Below are positions 46,347 to 54,949 of a DNA stretch of 60,145 nt, in pieces. The DNA is from Betaproteobacteria bacterium (lineage in GTDB: Bacteria > Pseudomonadota > Gammaproteobacteria > Burkholderiales > SG8-39). The notes below the pieces were generated by a model. The model saw only the letters and a program-made list of their open reading frames with translations, was not told where the DNA came from and did not search any database. Positions within the stretch are counted from its first letter, which is position 1, and each line of letters starts with the position of its first letter. The stretch covers positions 1 to 60,145 of the forward strand of contig CANIIA010000006.1 of the NCBI GenBank assembly GCA_947467435.1. Reading direction: 5' to 3'. Position numbers and translations under genes: made by a program.

Positions 46347-47199
46347 GCGGACGCTCCACAGGTTTGTTCGACATAACGACTGGCACGGCGACTTCATGAA
46401 TGGGCTGAGAACTTGGCTCATCTAGTTCGAAGGGTATAGAAACTTGTTCAGGTGCAACCGTCTGTCGAATCAGTTGCATCTGGCCATCCATGTGTTCAAC
46501 AACGGCCGTACAACTATCCACCCAATCCCCACAATTTAAATATTGGATTCCTTCAAGCTCACGAATCGCGGGCGTATGAATATGCCCACAAATGACTCCA
46601 TCAAAACCTCGACTACGCACGTGATGGGCAATCGCTCCTTCATAGCCGGAAATAAAACTTGCGGCACCCTGCACGTTGCGCTTCGCGTAATCAGCGAGCG
46701 ACCAATGTCCTGCGATACGAAAGCGCCGACGCGTCCATGAAAGCACACGGTTTAAATGCAGCAACATAGTGTAGGACAAATCACCTAAGACCGATAACCA
46801 GCGTGCATAAGTTGTAATCTGATCATACTCGTCACCGTGAATGACCAAGTAGCGTTTGCCATCTGCCGCCACATGCACGACTTGACGCTCAATATAAATA
46901 GACCCAAACGCATGTTCAGTAAAGCGCCTTAGCGCCTCGTCATGATTACCTGGCACATAAATCACACGCGCGCCATGTCGTGCCGCGCGCAAAATCTTTT
47001 GAATGACCGTGTTGTGTTCTGGCGGCCAATAGATACCGCGCTTTAAGGCCCAGAAATCAATAATGTCACCCACGAGGTACAGCGTATCAAATTCGTAGTC
47101 ACGCAAAAATTGCAGCAGGCGGTTGGATTGGCAAGCACGCGTTCCTAGATGGATATCCGATAAAAAAACCGTGCGTACACGCTGTCGCGATTCAGTCAT
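46333..47199 (-). CDS. plcP: PlcP-like phospholipase C (calcineurin-type phosphoesterase)
   Basis: 288 residues from the ATG at 47197-47199, with AGAGG 9 bases upstream; it overlaps btaB by 8 bases. Metallophosphatase motifs in order: 'FLSDIHLGTRACQ', 'LVGDIIDFWAL', 'VPGNHDEALR', 'VIHGDEYD', 'ICGHIHTPA'. The family is annotated as UDP-2,3-diacylglucosamine hydrolase-like, but the Sinorhizobium member PlcP is a Pho-controlled phospholipase that turns phospholipids into diacylglycerol plus a phospho-headgroup. Sitting between btaB and phoX argues strongly for PlcP rather than LpxH. A C-terminal tail of about 40 residues is Pro/Val-rich. Confidence 0.87.
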   Translation of the reverse strand: MTESRQRVRTVFLSDIHLGTRACQSNRLLQFLRDYEFDTLYLVGDIIDFWALKRGIYWPPEHNTVIQKILRAARHGARVIYVPGNHDEALRRFTEHAFGSIYIERQVVHVAADGKRYLVIHGDEYDQITTYARWLSVLGDLSYTMLLHLNRVLSWTRRRFRIAGHWSLADYAKRNVQGAASFISGYEGAIAHHVRSRGFDGVICGHIHTPAIRELEGIQYLNCGDWVDSCTAVVEHMDGQMQLIRQTVAPEQVSIPFELDEPSSQPIHEVAVPVVMSNKPVERPRVSA

Positions 47200-47920
47200 G
47201 CGTGCCATCCTCTTTTTGACCGATAAATTGATACCAAGGCACACCCGAACCAAATAACCATGCGGTGTGCGCCATATGTTCATGTACAAGCATCGGCTGA
47301 AATACGTTGCGTAAATAAGGCAAGTGATCTGCACTAGGATGAACGCCATCATGACCAAACCAAAGCGGCCAAAACGCTCTGGTTAATACGCTATGTTGAC
47401 GTGCACCAGGTTCAGCGCAGCGGCGAGAGACATAAAAATCCACCACCCCAATCCGCCCTCCAGGGCGCAACATATTGAAGGCTGCATCTATCGCCTTAAA
47501 CCAATCCGGAATCATGGTCAGTGCGTAACTAAACAACACCACGTCAGCGGGTTGCGCTGGGCACCACGTGGTGACATCCGCTTCAATTATTTGCACGTTG
47601 GCATGCCCAGCGGCACGACGTTTGGCTTGATTGAGTAACGCAGGACATAAATCTACCAAGGTCACTTGCTCTAGGGTCGCAAGGGTCGGGTACAAATAAT
47701 CGAGACTCTTTCCTGTGCCGGCGCCGAGTTCGACAAACCGCTCGCCGGGTTTGAGTGCCAGCGCATCGACCAACGCTTGTCTGCCGTGTAAGAGCTGTTC
47801 TCTGCTTTGGTCGTACGCATTGGCTTGAGGTGCATAAAACGCGTTGAGCCGCTCAGCCAAACCAGGCGCACGTGATTGACCCCGCATTAACTGCCAAATC
47901 ACTGCGGCGCTGAGTCCCAC
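47192..47920 (-). CDS. btaB: Betaine-lipid N-methyltransferase BtaB
   Basis: 242 residues from a GTG, 18 bases after btaA. The class I SAM fold reads 'RFVELGAGTGKSLDYLYP', 'VTLVDLCPALLNQAKRRA', 'VVLFSYALTMIPDW', and the family-specific 'GVVDFYVSRR' with 'PSADHLPYLR'. BtaB adds three methyl groups to diacylglyceryl homoserine to give DGTS. No clear ribosome-binding site; translation may be coupled to btaA. Confidence 0.9.
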   Translation of the reverse strand: MGLSAAVIWQLMRGQSRAPGLAERLNAFYAPQANAYDQSREQLLHGRQALVDALALKPGERFVELGAGTGKSLDYLYPTLATLEQVTLVDLCPALLNQAKRRAAGHANVQIIEADVTTWCPAQPADVVLFSYALTMIPDWFKAIDAAFNMLRPGGRIGVVDFYVSRRCAEPGARQHSVLTRAFWPLWFGHDGVHPSADHLPYLRNVFQPMLVHEHMAHTAWLFGSGVPWYQFIGQKEDGTHD

Positions 47921-47938
47921 GATGTGAGTCGTTTCTAG

Positions 47939-49120
47939 TTAGGCAATACGTGCAATATGAAAACCAGCATAGGTATGCACGCGGTCTTCACGTTGCAATT
48001 GTTCAGCGCGTTCAACATCCAATTGCAGCAGCGAACGCAACGGACGATCTGCGCCTTTGCCGGGAACAAGGACCGTATCCAAAAATCCGGGATTAGCATG
48101 TGCGCTACGAAAAATAATACGGGCATCTTGACTGGCGCGTTTGAGAATCGCTGCCCATTCGCGACCTAACTCGCGCTCATTCACACTTGCCATCCAATCC
48201 ATATGATCAAGTAACACAAACCGCGTGATGGGCTGTTCACCTGACTCTAGAAAATCCGTCACCGTGGTTGTTGTGGTGTGAATGCGCTCAACGCCACCCG
48301 CTTTGAGTTTCGCAAAACCCTGCGAGGTTAAATACTCGGGGCAACAGTCTTGGGCATATGCCCCATGTAAATACAAACTCCAGAAATAATTACTCCGTGC
48401 TGGCAACTCACGAAACACCCAACCCAATGACTCACGCACAAATCCAGGCACACCGCCCTGATGCTGTCGACGGACTTCTTCATGTTGTGACACGGGCACC
48501 CCCAACAAACTCATGGTGAATTGTCGCGACAAGGCCCAATCCAAACTCCCGTTCCACATCGCAGGTTCAACGCGCGTATCGTAAATTTTTCGTTGCGCCG
48601 CCAAGTTCGGCGCGGCAAACAGTTCGTTCAGTGCTTCACGTAATCGCGGTCGAAACGCTAACCACCCACGAAATGCACGTGCCACGAGTCCTGATAACCC
48701 GTGACCATACAAACCCGGTGCGCCGCTCATCCAATGTGCATGCCGCCGCCAGTACTGCGCTGCATACGGCGAGAGGTGCGGGGCAAGCGCCTGGTGATAC
48801 ATCGCGCGAAATTGCGGATGCCAGCCTCGCCCAAACAGCGAAAAGAAATCTTCGTACTCAAGCCCACGAATCCCAGCGAGCTTTAATTCAAGCAATGCGT
48901 TCTGACGTGGATTGGCATCCACGGCATCGACATGCCCTGCCCCTGCCAGCACGTAATCGAGGGCGTTACAACCGGCACTGGTGATGACCAACACGCGATC
49001 TGCTTCGCTCAGCGCAAGCGCCTGACGATCTACCGCTGGATCTTCCCAGCACGCGTTATAAATTAAGTTGCGCGCATACAGCGCATCGAAGATCTTTTGG
49101 TTTAAATTGTTTTTAAGCAT
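47939..49120 (-). CDS. btaA: Diacylglycerol 3-amino-3-carboxypropyltransferase BtaA
   Basis: 393 residues. 'NLIYNACWEDPAVDRQAL', 'VLVITSAGCNALDYVLAG', 'VDAVDANPRQNALLELKL', 'RSNYFWSLYLHGAY' and 'RFVLLDHMDWM' are the signatures of the BtaA (DUF3419) family. BtaA moves the aminocarboxypropyl group of S-adenosylmethionine onto diacylglycerol, making diacylglyceryl homoserine. It is first in btaA-btaB-plcP-phoX and directly follows a four-copy Pho-box array. Confidence 0.93.
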   Translation of the reverse strand: MLKNNLNQKIFDALYARNLIYNACWEDPAVDRQALALSEADRVLVITSAGCNALDYVLAGAGHVDAVDANPRQNALLELKLAGIRGLEYEDFFSLFGRGWHPQFRAMYHQALAPHLSPYAAQYWRRHAHWMSGAPGLYGHGLSGLVARAFRGWLAFRPRLREALNELFAAPNLAAQRKIYDTRVEPAMWNGSLDWALSRQFTMSLLGVPVSQHEEVRRQHQGGVPGFVRESLGWVFRELPARSNYFWSLYLHGAYAQDCCPEYLTSQGFAKLKAGGVERIHTTTTTVTDFLESGEQPITRFVLLDHMDWMASVNERELGREWAAILKRASQDARIIFRSAHANPGFLDTVLVPGKGADRPLRSLLQLDVERAEQLQREDRVHTYAGFHIARIA

Positions 49121-49136
49121 GGGAACACAGTTTCCC
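49121..49136 (-). promoter_or_regulatory. Small hairpin immediately before the btaA start
   Basis: GGGAA (49121-49125) and TTCCC (49132-49136) can pair around a 6-base loop directly before the ATG, where a ribosome-binding site would be; no Shine-Dalgarno sequence is visible. It could limit translation initiation. Confidence 0.35.
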
Positions 49137-49139
49137 TGC

Positions 49140-49184
49140 TTTAGATGACACGACAGTGACCGTATCGTGACAGCGATGTGACGA
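49140..49184 (-). promoter_or_regulatory. Four-copy PhoB-box array and -10 element for btaA
   Basis: Plus-strand 7-mers ATGACAC (49145), GTGACCG (49156), GTGACAG (49167) and GTGACGA (49178) recur every 11 bp. On the minus strand they read GTGTCAT, CGGTCAC, CTGTCAC and TCGTCAC, in the direction of btaA. TCTAAA (49140-49145 complement) is 10 bases after the CGGTCAC box, suited to a -10; it overlaps the last box, so the core pair is probably CTGTCAC and CGGTCAC. The array occupies the 72-base relA-btaA gap. Confidence 0.75.
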
Positions 49185-49192
49185 CGGATTGT

Positions 49193-51427
49193 TTACACCC
49201 GCCGCGCGCTCACCACGCCATTGACTTCTTTCACCACCGAGAGCGCTCTGCGTAGCTGCGCTAAATCAGCGACCTGAAACGTGAAACGCATATTGGCCTG
49301 ATCTTGCCGCGATTGCGTGTTGACTGCGGTGACGTTGATACGCTCGCGGGCCAACGCTTCGCTGATATCGCGCAACAAACCTTGACGGTCATTGGCCAGC
49401 ACCACCATTTCAACTTCAAATGTGCCTTCAGTACGCGCACCCCAATCCGCTTCAATCATGCGTTCGGCTTGTGTTTGCGCAAGATGCGTCAAACTCGCGC
49501 AATCGGCGCGATGAATCGTCACACCACGACCGCGGGTCACAAACCCACGAATCGGATCAGGCGGCACGGGCTTACAGCATTTGGCGAGCTGTGTCAGTAA
49601 CCGATCCAAGCCCACAATCAAAATGCCGCGATCACCTTGGCTGGTGCTTGAACGCGGGACCGGTGTCAACCGCGCGGTCTGTTGTGCGCTGTCATGCGAT
49701 TCGCCGTGCACCAAGGTACGGATCGCGATCTGTAATTGGCGCGTGTTGATTTCATCGCGCCCGACGGCAGCAAATAAATCATCGGGCTTATGAAACTCAA
49801 GTTGTGTGGCCAAGGCTTCGAGGCTCGCTTTGCCTTCGCCTTCGCGCGCCATTTCACGCTCTACCACCGCGCGTCCGGCGGCGATCGTTTCGCTCAGCGC
49901 GAGCGTGTTAAACCACTGCCGCACTTTGTGTCGTGCGCGCGAACTTTTAATGTATCCACGTTCTGCGTTTAACCAGTCGCGCGACGGACCGCCCGTTTTG
50001 GCTGACATGATTTCGACGCGCTGACCATTTACGAGTGGTTTATCTAACGGCACCATTTGCCCATCGACGCGTGCACCACGGCAACGGTGTCCTAAGTCGG
50101 TGTGTAAGGCATACGCAAAATCAATTGCGGTTGCGCCCGCAGGCAGATCAAGCACCTTGCCTTGCGGCGTAAACACATACACGGTGTCATCAAGTGAGGC
50201 GTGTTTAAATTGTTCGACCCACTCGTTGGTATCGGCAATTTCATCGCGCCAAGCAAGCAGCTGACGCAACCAAGCAATCTTTTCATCAAACACGCCCTCG
50301 GCGCGCGCGCCCCCGGCTTTTGCTATCGCGGCATCGGTTTCTTTGTAACGCCAATGCGCTGCCACGCCTAGCTCAGCATGCTCGTGCATTTCTTGGGTGC
50401 GAATCTGCACTTCAAGCGCACGGCCATCCGGGCCGATCACGGCGGTGTGTAACGAGCGATACATATTCGCTTTGGGTCGAGAAATGTAGTCATCAAATTC
50501 TTTTGGTATCGGCGTCCACAAATGGTGCACCAATCCCAACACGCTGTAGCAATCTTTGATCGATTCAACAATCACGCGAACGGCACGCACATCATGAATT
50601 TGGTCAAAGTCCAACCCCTTGTTGCGCATTTTTTTCCAGATGGAATATATGTGCTTGGGTCGGCCATCAATCTGCGCGGTAATTTCGGCGGATTGACATT
50701 CATGGCCAAGAATATCGATCACGCGCTGGATAAACGCCTCGCGCTCGCCACGCTTTTCATCGAGCATTTGTGCGATACGTTTGTATTCATCGCCATCTAA
50801 AAAGCGCAGCGCAAGATCTTCAATCTCCCACTTGAGTTGCCACATGCCTAAGCGATTTGCTAGCGGAGCATAAATATCCAGCGATTCTCTTGCAAAGGCC
50901 ATCCGCGTGTCGCTTGCATTCTTGGTCAGATAACGCAAGGTTTGTGCGCGACTGGCTAAGCGAATAATGACCACGCGAATGTCTTCGGCCATGGCCAACA
51001 CCATTTTGCGTAGCACTTCTGATTGCCGTGTTTGCTCATCGGCGTCGCGCTTATCGTCGAGCGCACCACCCCGCGTTTGCATGCGCAGTTGATACAGTTT
51101 TTCTACCCCTTGCGCGAGGCGAGCGATTTCTGCGCCAAAGGTTTCGCGCAATCGGTTTGCATCAGCGAGATATTTTGGTGCGGCAAACAACACGCCAGCT
51201 GCACGCACCGCTGGATCCATGCCCAACTTCACCAAGCTCGTGGCTAAACCCAGCGCATGCGGCCACACCGCTTCACCCGTAGACAGGGTTTGTCCTTCAT
51301 ACAACGGTTGCGCAAATTCCAGCGCGCGCGCGATGTTGCCGCGGTCTGCATCTGGCAGATCGGTGGCAAGTAAGTCGAGCACTGTTTCAGCAGCCGGGCG
51401 TGCGCTTGGGTCGGTGACTGATACCAT
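49193..51427 (-). CDS. relA: GTP pyrophosphokinase RelA ((p)ppGpp synthetase I)
   Basis: 744 residues. The N-terminal hydrolase domain is degenerate: the HD pair is gone from 'AGVLFAAPKYLAD'. The synthetase domain keeps 'KHIYSIWKKMRNKG' and the RelA-type acidic 'EFDDYISRPKANMYRSLHT'. A TGS domain 'VYVFTPQGKVLDLPAGATAI', a zinc-finger-like segment ('CCKPVPPD') and a C-terminal ACT domain follow. It makes (p)ppGpp on starved ribosomes. Divergent from the EamA gene. Confidence 0.94.
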   Translation of the reverse strand: MVSVTDPSARPAAETVLDLLATDLPDADRGNIARALEFAQPLYEGQTLSTGEAVWPHALGLATSLVKLGMDPAVRAAGVLFAAPKYLADANRLRETFGAEIARLAQGVEKLYQLRMQTRGGALDDKRDADEQTRQSEVLRKMVLAMAEDIRVVIIRLASRAQTLRYLTKNASDTRMAFARESLDIYAPLANRLGMWQLKWEIEDLALRFLDGDEYKRIAQMLDEKRGEREAFIQRVIDILGHECQSAEITAQIDGRPKHIYSIWKKMRNKGLDFDQIHDVRAVRVIVESIKDCYSVLGLVHHLWTPIPKEFDDYISRPKANMYRSLHTAVIGPDGRALEVQIRTQEMHEHAELGVAAHWRYKETDAAIAKAGGARAEGVFDEKIAWLRQLLAWRDEIADTNEWVEQFKHASLDDTVYVFTPQGKVLDLPAGATAIDFAYALHTDLGHRCRGARVDGQMVPLDKPLVNGQRVEIMSAKTGGPSRDWLNAERGYIKSSRARHKVRQWFNTLALSETIAAGRAVVEREMAREGEGKASLEALATQLEFHKPDDLFAAVGRDEINTRQLQIAIRTLVHGESHDSAQQTARLTPVPRSSTSQGDRGILIVGLDRLLTQLAKCCKPVPPDPIRGFVTRGRGVTIHRADCASLTHLAQTQAERMIEADWGARTEGTFEVEMVVLANDRQGLLRDISEALARERINVTAVNTQSRQDQANMRFTFQVADLAQLRRALSVVKEVNGVVSARRV

Positions 51428-51482
51428 GCGAGTATTCTATTCTTGAACCTTGCCAAATCGACCGCTTGCATGGTGTTTGTCG

Positions 51483-52409
51483 ATGACGGCGATGTGCCCC
51501 ATGTTTTTGCGCTTACCCCCTCCAATGCTGTTGATTATTGCGACGTTGTGCTGGGCCGGGCATTGGGTGGTCGCGCGGGCCACCATTAGTGAGGTCTCGC
51601 CTTTTGCGCTGTCGTTTTGGCGTTGGGGCGTTGCTAGCGTGGTGCTTGCTCCGTTTGCTTTTGCCGCACTTAAAGCGCAACGCCACTTATTTTTATCTTC
51701 ATGGAAAGTCGTGTTGGCCCTCAGCCTCACCGGCACGGGCATTTATAACGGCGTGGGTTATATCGGCATTCAATCCACGGCTGCAACCAACGCACTACTC
51801 ATTCAAGCCATGGCACCGGCGTTTATTCCGAGCGTTGCATTTTTAATACTGGGTGAACGCACACGATTGGTTGGCATCGTCGGGTTAGCGGTGTCTTTTT
51901 TTGGGGTGTTGATCATTGCATCCAAACTTGATCTTGAAGCGCTGCGCACACTCAACCTCAACCGCGGTGATCTTTGGGTGATGCTCAATGTGGTGTTTTG
52001 GGCCCTATACACCTTGGCCTTACGGTTTAAACCGTCCGCACTCGATAGCCTGGCACTGTTATTTATTTTGGCCGCGACCGGCGCGATACAAAGCTTTCCG
52101 TTTTATGTTTGGGAAGTCCATCAAGGGGCTGGCGTGCATTGGAACAGCGTCGCAATTGGCGGCATTTTATTTTTGGGCTGCATCCCTTCGGTGTTTGCCT
52201 ATCTTGCATGGAACCGCGCGGTGGCCGTCATTGGACCGGCTGGTGCAAGCCCGTATCTGTACCTCACGCCGGTGTTTGGTATTAGCGGGGCGTGGCTTTT
52301 ATTAGGCGAGCGTCTGCAGGATTATCACGTTGTGGGGATTGCTTTTATCTTGAGTGGCGTATGGCTCGCCTCAAAAAAACGCCTGCAACAAGACAGCAAA
52401 ACCATCTAG
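51483..52409 (+). CDS. EamA/DMT-family inner-membrane transporter
   Basis: About 308 residues; ATGs at 51483, 51492 and 51501 are all possible and none has a clear ribosome-binding site. Ten membrane helices in two EamA repeats, with 'LLIQAMAPAFIPSVAFLILGERT' ending the first and 'SPYLYLTPVFGISGAWLLLGERL' ending the second (each the characteristic LGE motif). Substrate unknown; relatives export amino acids or metabolites. Confidence 0.85.
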   Translation: MTAMCPMFLRLPPPMLLIIATLCWAGHWVVARATISEVSPFALSFWRWGVASVVLAPFAFAALKAQRHLFLSSWKVVLALSLTGTGIYNGVGYIGIQSTAATNALLIQAMAPAFIPSVAFLILGERTRLVGIVGLAVSFFGVLIIASKLDLEALRTLNLNRGDLWVMLNVVFWALYTLALRFKPSALDSLALLFILAATGAIQSFPFYVWEVHQGAGVHWNSVAIGGILFLGCIPSVFAYLAWNRAVAVIGPAGASPYLYLTPVFGISGAWLLLGERLQDYHVVGIAFILSGVWLASKKRLQQDSKTI

Positions 52410-52447
52410 CCATCCACGCAAAAATCAGAAACAATCGGGACATCTTC

Positions 52448-52475
52448 AGCGCTTAACTTGCAGAAGCGCTTTTTT
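52448..52475 (+). terminator. Rho-independent terminator after the EamA gene
   Basis: AGCGCTT (52448-52454) pairs with AAGCGCT (52464-52470) around a 9-base loop, then six T. It lies about 40 bases after the stop codon. Confidence 0.8.
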
Positions 52476-52531
52476 ACTGCAGCACCGCATAAAACATCGA
52501 CGAGCACAATGCTCGCACCAAGGAGACGGAC

Positions 52532-53512
52532 ATGGGCAATCAGATTCGCGCGAATAGGCGCTTGCAACAATACTTAGTTGCTTTGGTGGTTGGCATCTTT
52601 AGCGTACTCACGCACGCACAATATCCCAACAAACCCATCAAGCTGATCGTTCCTTTTCCGGCCGGGGGTTCTGCAGACACCTCTGCACGCATTGTTGCGC
52701 AATCGATGTCTAACAGCATGGGGCAACCCATCATCGTAGAAAACCGCTCTGGCGCTGAAGGAGCCATCGCTGGTGAGTTTGTGACCAAAGCACCCGCAGA
52801 TGGATACACGCTATTTTTTGCGACCAACAGCGCCATGTCAGCAGTGCCGCACTTACGCAAAAACGTTCCTTACGATCCGATGCGTGATTTCACGCCGATT
52901 GTGTCGGTGGGTCGATTTACGTTTTTCTTATTCGTCCACAGCACCGTACCTGTCAACAATGTGCAACAACTGATCGACTATGCGCGCACTAATCCGGGAA
53001 AACTCGATTACGGCACGGGCAACACCACGAGTATTGTGGCAACAGCGGCGTTTAAAGCACTCACCAAAACCGAGATGGTGCACATCCCGTACAAAGGTGA
53101 TGCACCCGCGCTAGCGGATTTAGCAGCTGGTCGCGTGAAGATGATGTTTGCAACCCCCACAAGTATTTTGGGTCACGTCAAAGAAGGACGCGTCAAAGTG
53201 CTGGCTGTATTGCTCAATCAACGCAGCCCGTTGTTACCAGAAACGCCCACACTCGCCGAAGCCGGACTGCCTGGATTTAACATGGCGTCGTGGGGCGGAT
53301 TGTTTGGACCTCCTGGCATGCCACGCGAAATAGTCGATCGTATTGCACGTGAATCGAATGCAGCAATCAAACGTGCCGATGTGATCGACGGACTCGGACG
53401 TCAAGCCTACGTACCGCAGGGTTCAACCACTGAAGAATTTGCCGCGTTTGTAAAGCAGCAATACGGCATTTGGGGCCAAGCAATCCGTGATGCAGGGATA
53501 CAGCCGGAATAG
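52532..53512 (+). CDS. Bug-family tripartite tricarboxylate transporter receptor
   Basis: 326 residues with AAGGAG before the ATG. A signal peptide ends near 'LTHA/QYPNKPIKLIVPF'. Typical Bug features: 'VPFPAGGSADTSAR', 'VENRSGAEGAIAGE', 'VKAPADGYTL'-like 'TKAPADGYTLFF', 'VPYDPMRDFTPI'. Such periplasmic proteins are hugely expanded in Alcaligenaceae and bind carboxylates; the ligand is not predictable and no TctA/TctB is nearby. Confidence 0.9.
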   Translation: MGNQIRANRRLQQYLVALVVGIFSVLTHAQYPNKPIKLIVPFPAGGSADTSARIVAQSMSNSMGQPIIVENRSGAEGAIAGEFVTKAPADGYTLFFATNSAMSAVPHLRKNVPYDPMRDFTPIVSVGRFTFFLFVHSTVPVNNVQQLIDYARTNPGKLDYGTGNTTSIVATAAFKALTKTEMVHIPYKGDAPALADLAAGRVKMMFATPTSILGHVKEGRVKVLAVLLNQRSPLLPETPTLAEAGLPGFNMASWGGLFGPPGMPREIVDRIARESNAAIKRADVIDGLGRQAYVPQGSTTEEFAAFVKQQYGIWGQAIRDAGIQPE

Positions 53513-53539
53513 GGTATTTCTAGCCCCATCGCTTCAAAT

Positions 53540-53704
53540 TTAGCCAGTTGGCTTTGTTTTTTTGGGGTTCGGGTAAACGTACTCGTCACCCCTAGACCTC
53601 ATACACTTTGCCCATGCGTCACGGAGCCGTTCTCCTGCAGGGTAATCGTCTTTCTCTTCAGGTCGCCGCGCCGCTTTGATTTGACTATCCGGAAACCCAA
53701 CGGC
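53540..53704 (-). pseudogene. Short reading frame without a start, possible gene remnant
   Basis: A 54-codon frame between two stops in the 240-base gap after the Bug gene, with no ATG until late. It reads 'KAARRPEEKDDYPAGERLRD' then 'AWAKCMRSRGDEYVYPNPKK'. The WxxCM pattern and charge recall C-termini of small lipoproteins, but no family is recognised. It may be the end of an old lipoprotein gene or chance. An imperfect GGGCT/AGCCC palindrome flanks it at 53708-53720. Confidence 0.25.
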
Positions 53705-53752
53705 TTAGGGCTTCAGCCCCTGCAAACGGGATATCCGAATTGTGATGACTAA

Positions 53753-53947
53753 CTATTTTTGTTCAATAGGCCGCCCGCGCGAATCAACAGGCTGTCCGCG
53801 GGAGTTTTCGTAGCGGCCATTACGGTAGCTAATTTGCCCACCATCGTCCGGATGAGAGGCAGTTTCTCCGTAAAAAGAACAACCGACCAAAACCGTCTGA
53901 ACCGTAAAAATCATAACGACATTGAAAATATTTTTTAGCATATTCAT
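53753..53947 (-). CDS. Small lipoprotein with a haemagglutinin-derived tail
   Basis: 64 residues (a second ATG two codons in is possible). A signal peptide with lipobox 'TVLVGC' gives a mature lipoprotein of about 42 residues. Its last part, 'SYRNGRYENSRGQPVDSRGR', closely copies the very C-terminus of the upstream giant protein ('YYRNGRYENAKQQPVDSRGR'). Third gene of the same string, 21 bases after the larger lipoprotein. Function unknown. Confidence 0.65.
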   Translation of the reverse strand: MNMLKNIFNVVMIFTVQTVLVGCSFYGETASHPDDGGQISYRNGRYENSRGQPVDSRGRPIEQK

Positions 53948-53968
53948 TCCAAGAAAATATTCATCAGT

Positions 53969-54949
53969 TTATTTAGCTACAGCTGGCTCAAGATTCAAGT
54001 ATGTATCGCAATAAGAATATGCTTTGTGGCGCTTCCCGTTTTGGGTTACTTCAATGCATTTCTGGCGTATGCGTTCAATGACGACCAGCCGCATGTTTTC
54101 TTGCTTACGTTCGTCCTCTTCTGTCCATGGTGCTATCTCTATTTTTTCAACCAAACGCCTGAACGCTCTCTCTATCGCAGCGAACGCCTCGGGGTGTTTG
54201 ATTGTTTCTTGGGTTGCACCTAGTACAAGTTGTAATACATAACCACTGTCGAGAATGTTGGTGTAGTAATACTTGTAACCGGTGGAGACGAAGTTAGGTG
54301 TCGGGATTTGTAGCTCGCGCTCGTGGATAATCCACGCGTTCTGACCGATAACTTCACCCCTTTGTGTAATGTTTAATTCAGCAAGCTTTGCAGCATCAAA
54401 CTCTTTTGACAACATGAACGGCTGGCGATCGTAAAAATTGAGTGATACAGATGCGCGTATACCCTTCCAAGCTGTAACACACATCGGCTTATACCCCACC
54501 TCGACAATTTCTTCTCTGATTATGTTGTCTGTATCAAGCGCACCGTTGGGCTTCCTCCCGTAGATTGGTCTGGTTTCTTTGATGCTTTTAAAGAACTGAT
54601 CAACCTTGTCGTACTTCGTTAGCTTTTCTTCTTTTAGAAAACGCTCGCTATACAAAGAACCATCAACCTCGATGATCGGCCGAAAATAGGTGGGTTTTAC
54701 CCCTGCAGCTTCCGGAAAATTTATATCTGACTCTAGCTCGCAACCATAAGGTAGCCATTGATGCGTAATTCGATACTTTCCAAGCAGCTTGATCGAACGC
54801 GTCATATACACGACACCTCGTTCATCAGGTATTGCAGGATCTGTAGCCCCTGGGCGTAGATATCGATCATCCAGGTTTTTGAAAAACTGCGGCGCACAAG
54901 CTGATGTGAGCACTCCCAGCAATCCAACTATCCATATTTTTTTCTTCAT
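53969..54949 (-). CDS. Putative lipoprotein coupled to the haemagglutinin gene
   Basis: 326 residues. Signal peptide 'IWIVGLLGVLTSAC' with the lipidated Cys at about 18. No domain recognised; two later Cys pairs ('CELESD', 'CVTAWKG', 'CIEVTQ', 'YCDTYL'). Its ATG overlaps the stop of the giant protein (ATGA), so production is coupled. The coupling suggests a partner, an anchor, or an immunity protein, but no sequence evidence separates these. Confidence 0.7.
   Translation of the reverse strand: MKKKIWIVGLLGVLTSACAPQFFKNLDDRYLRPGATDPAIPDERGVVYMTRSIKLLGKYRITHQWLPYGCELESDINFPEAAGVKPTYFRPIIEVDGSLYSERFLKEEKLTKYDKVDQFFKSIKETRPIYGRKPNGALDTDNIIREEIVEVGYKPMCVTAWKGIRASVSLNFYDRQPFMLSKEFDAAKLAELNITQRGEVIGQNAWIIHERELQIPTPNFVSTGYKYYYTNILDSGYVLQLVLGATQETIKHPEAFAAIERAFRRLVEKIEIAPWTEEDERKQENMRLVVIERIRQKCIEVTQNGKRHKAYSYCDTYLNLEPAVAK

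Noticed and set aside
46333..47199. LpxH (UDP-2,3-diacylglucosamine hydrolase)
   Set aside because: The motifs fit the wider family, but the operon with btaAB and phoX under a Pho-box array fits PlcP better.
53540..53575. Terminator after the Bug gene
   Set aside because: The stem AGCC/GGCT is only 4 bp, although a T-run follows; too weak to call.
53700..53735. REP element or terminator
   Set aside because: The GGGCT/AGCCC palindrome is short, lacks a T-run and has no second copy that I could find in the window.
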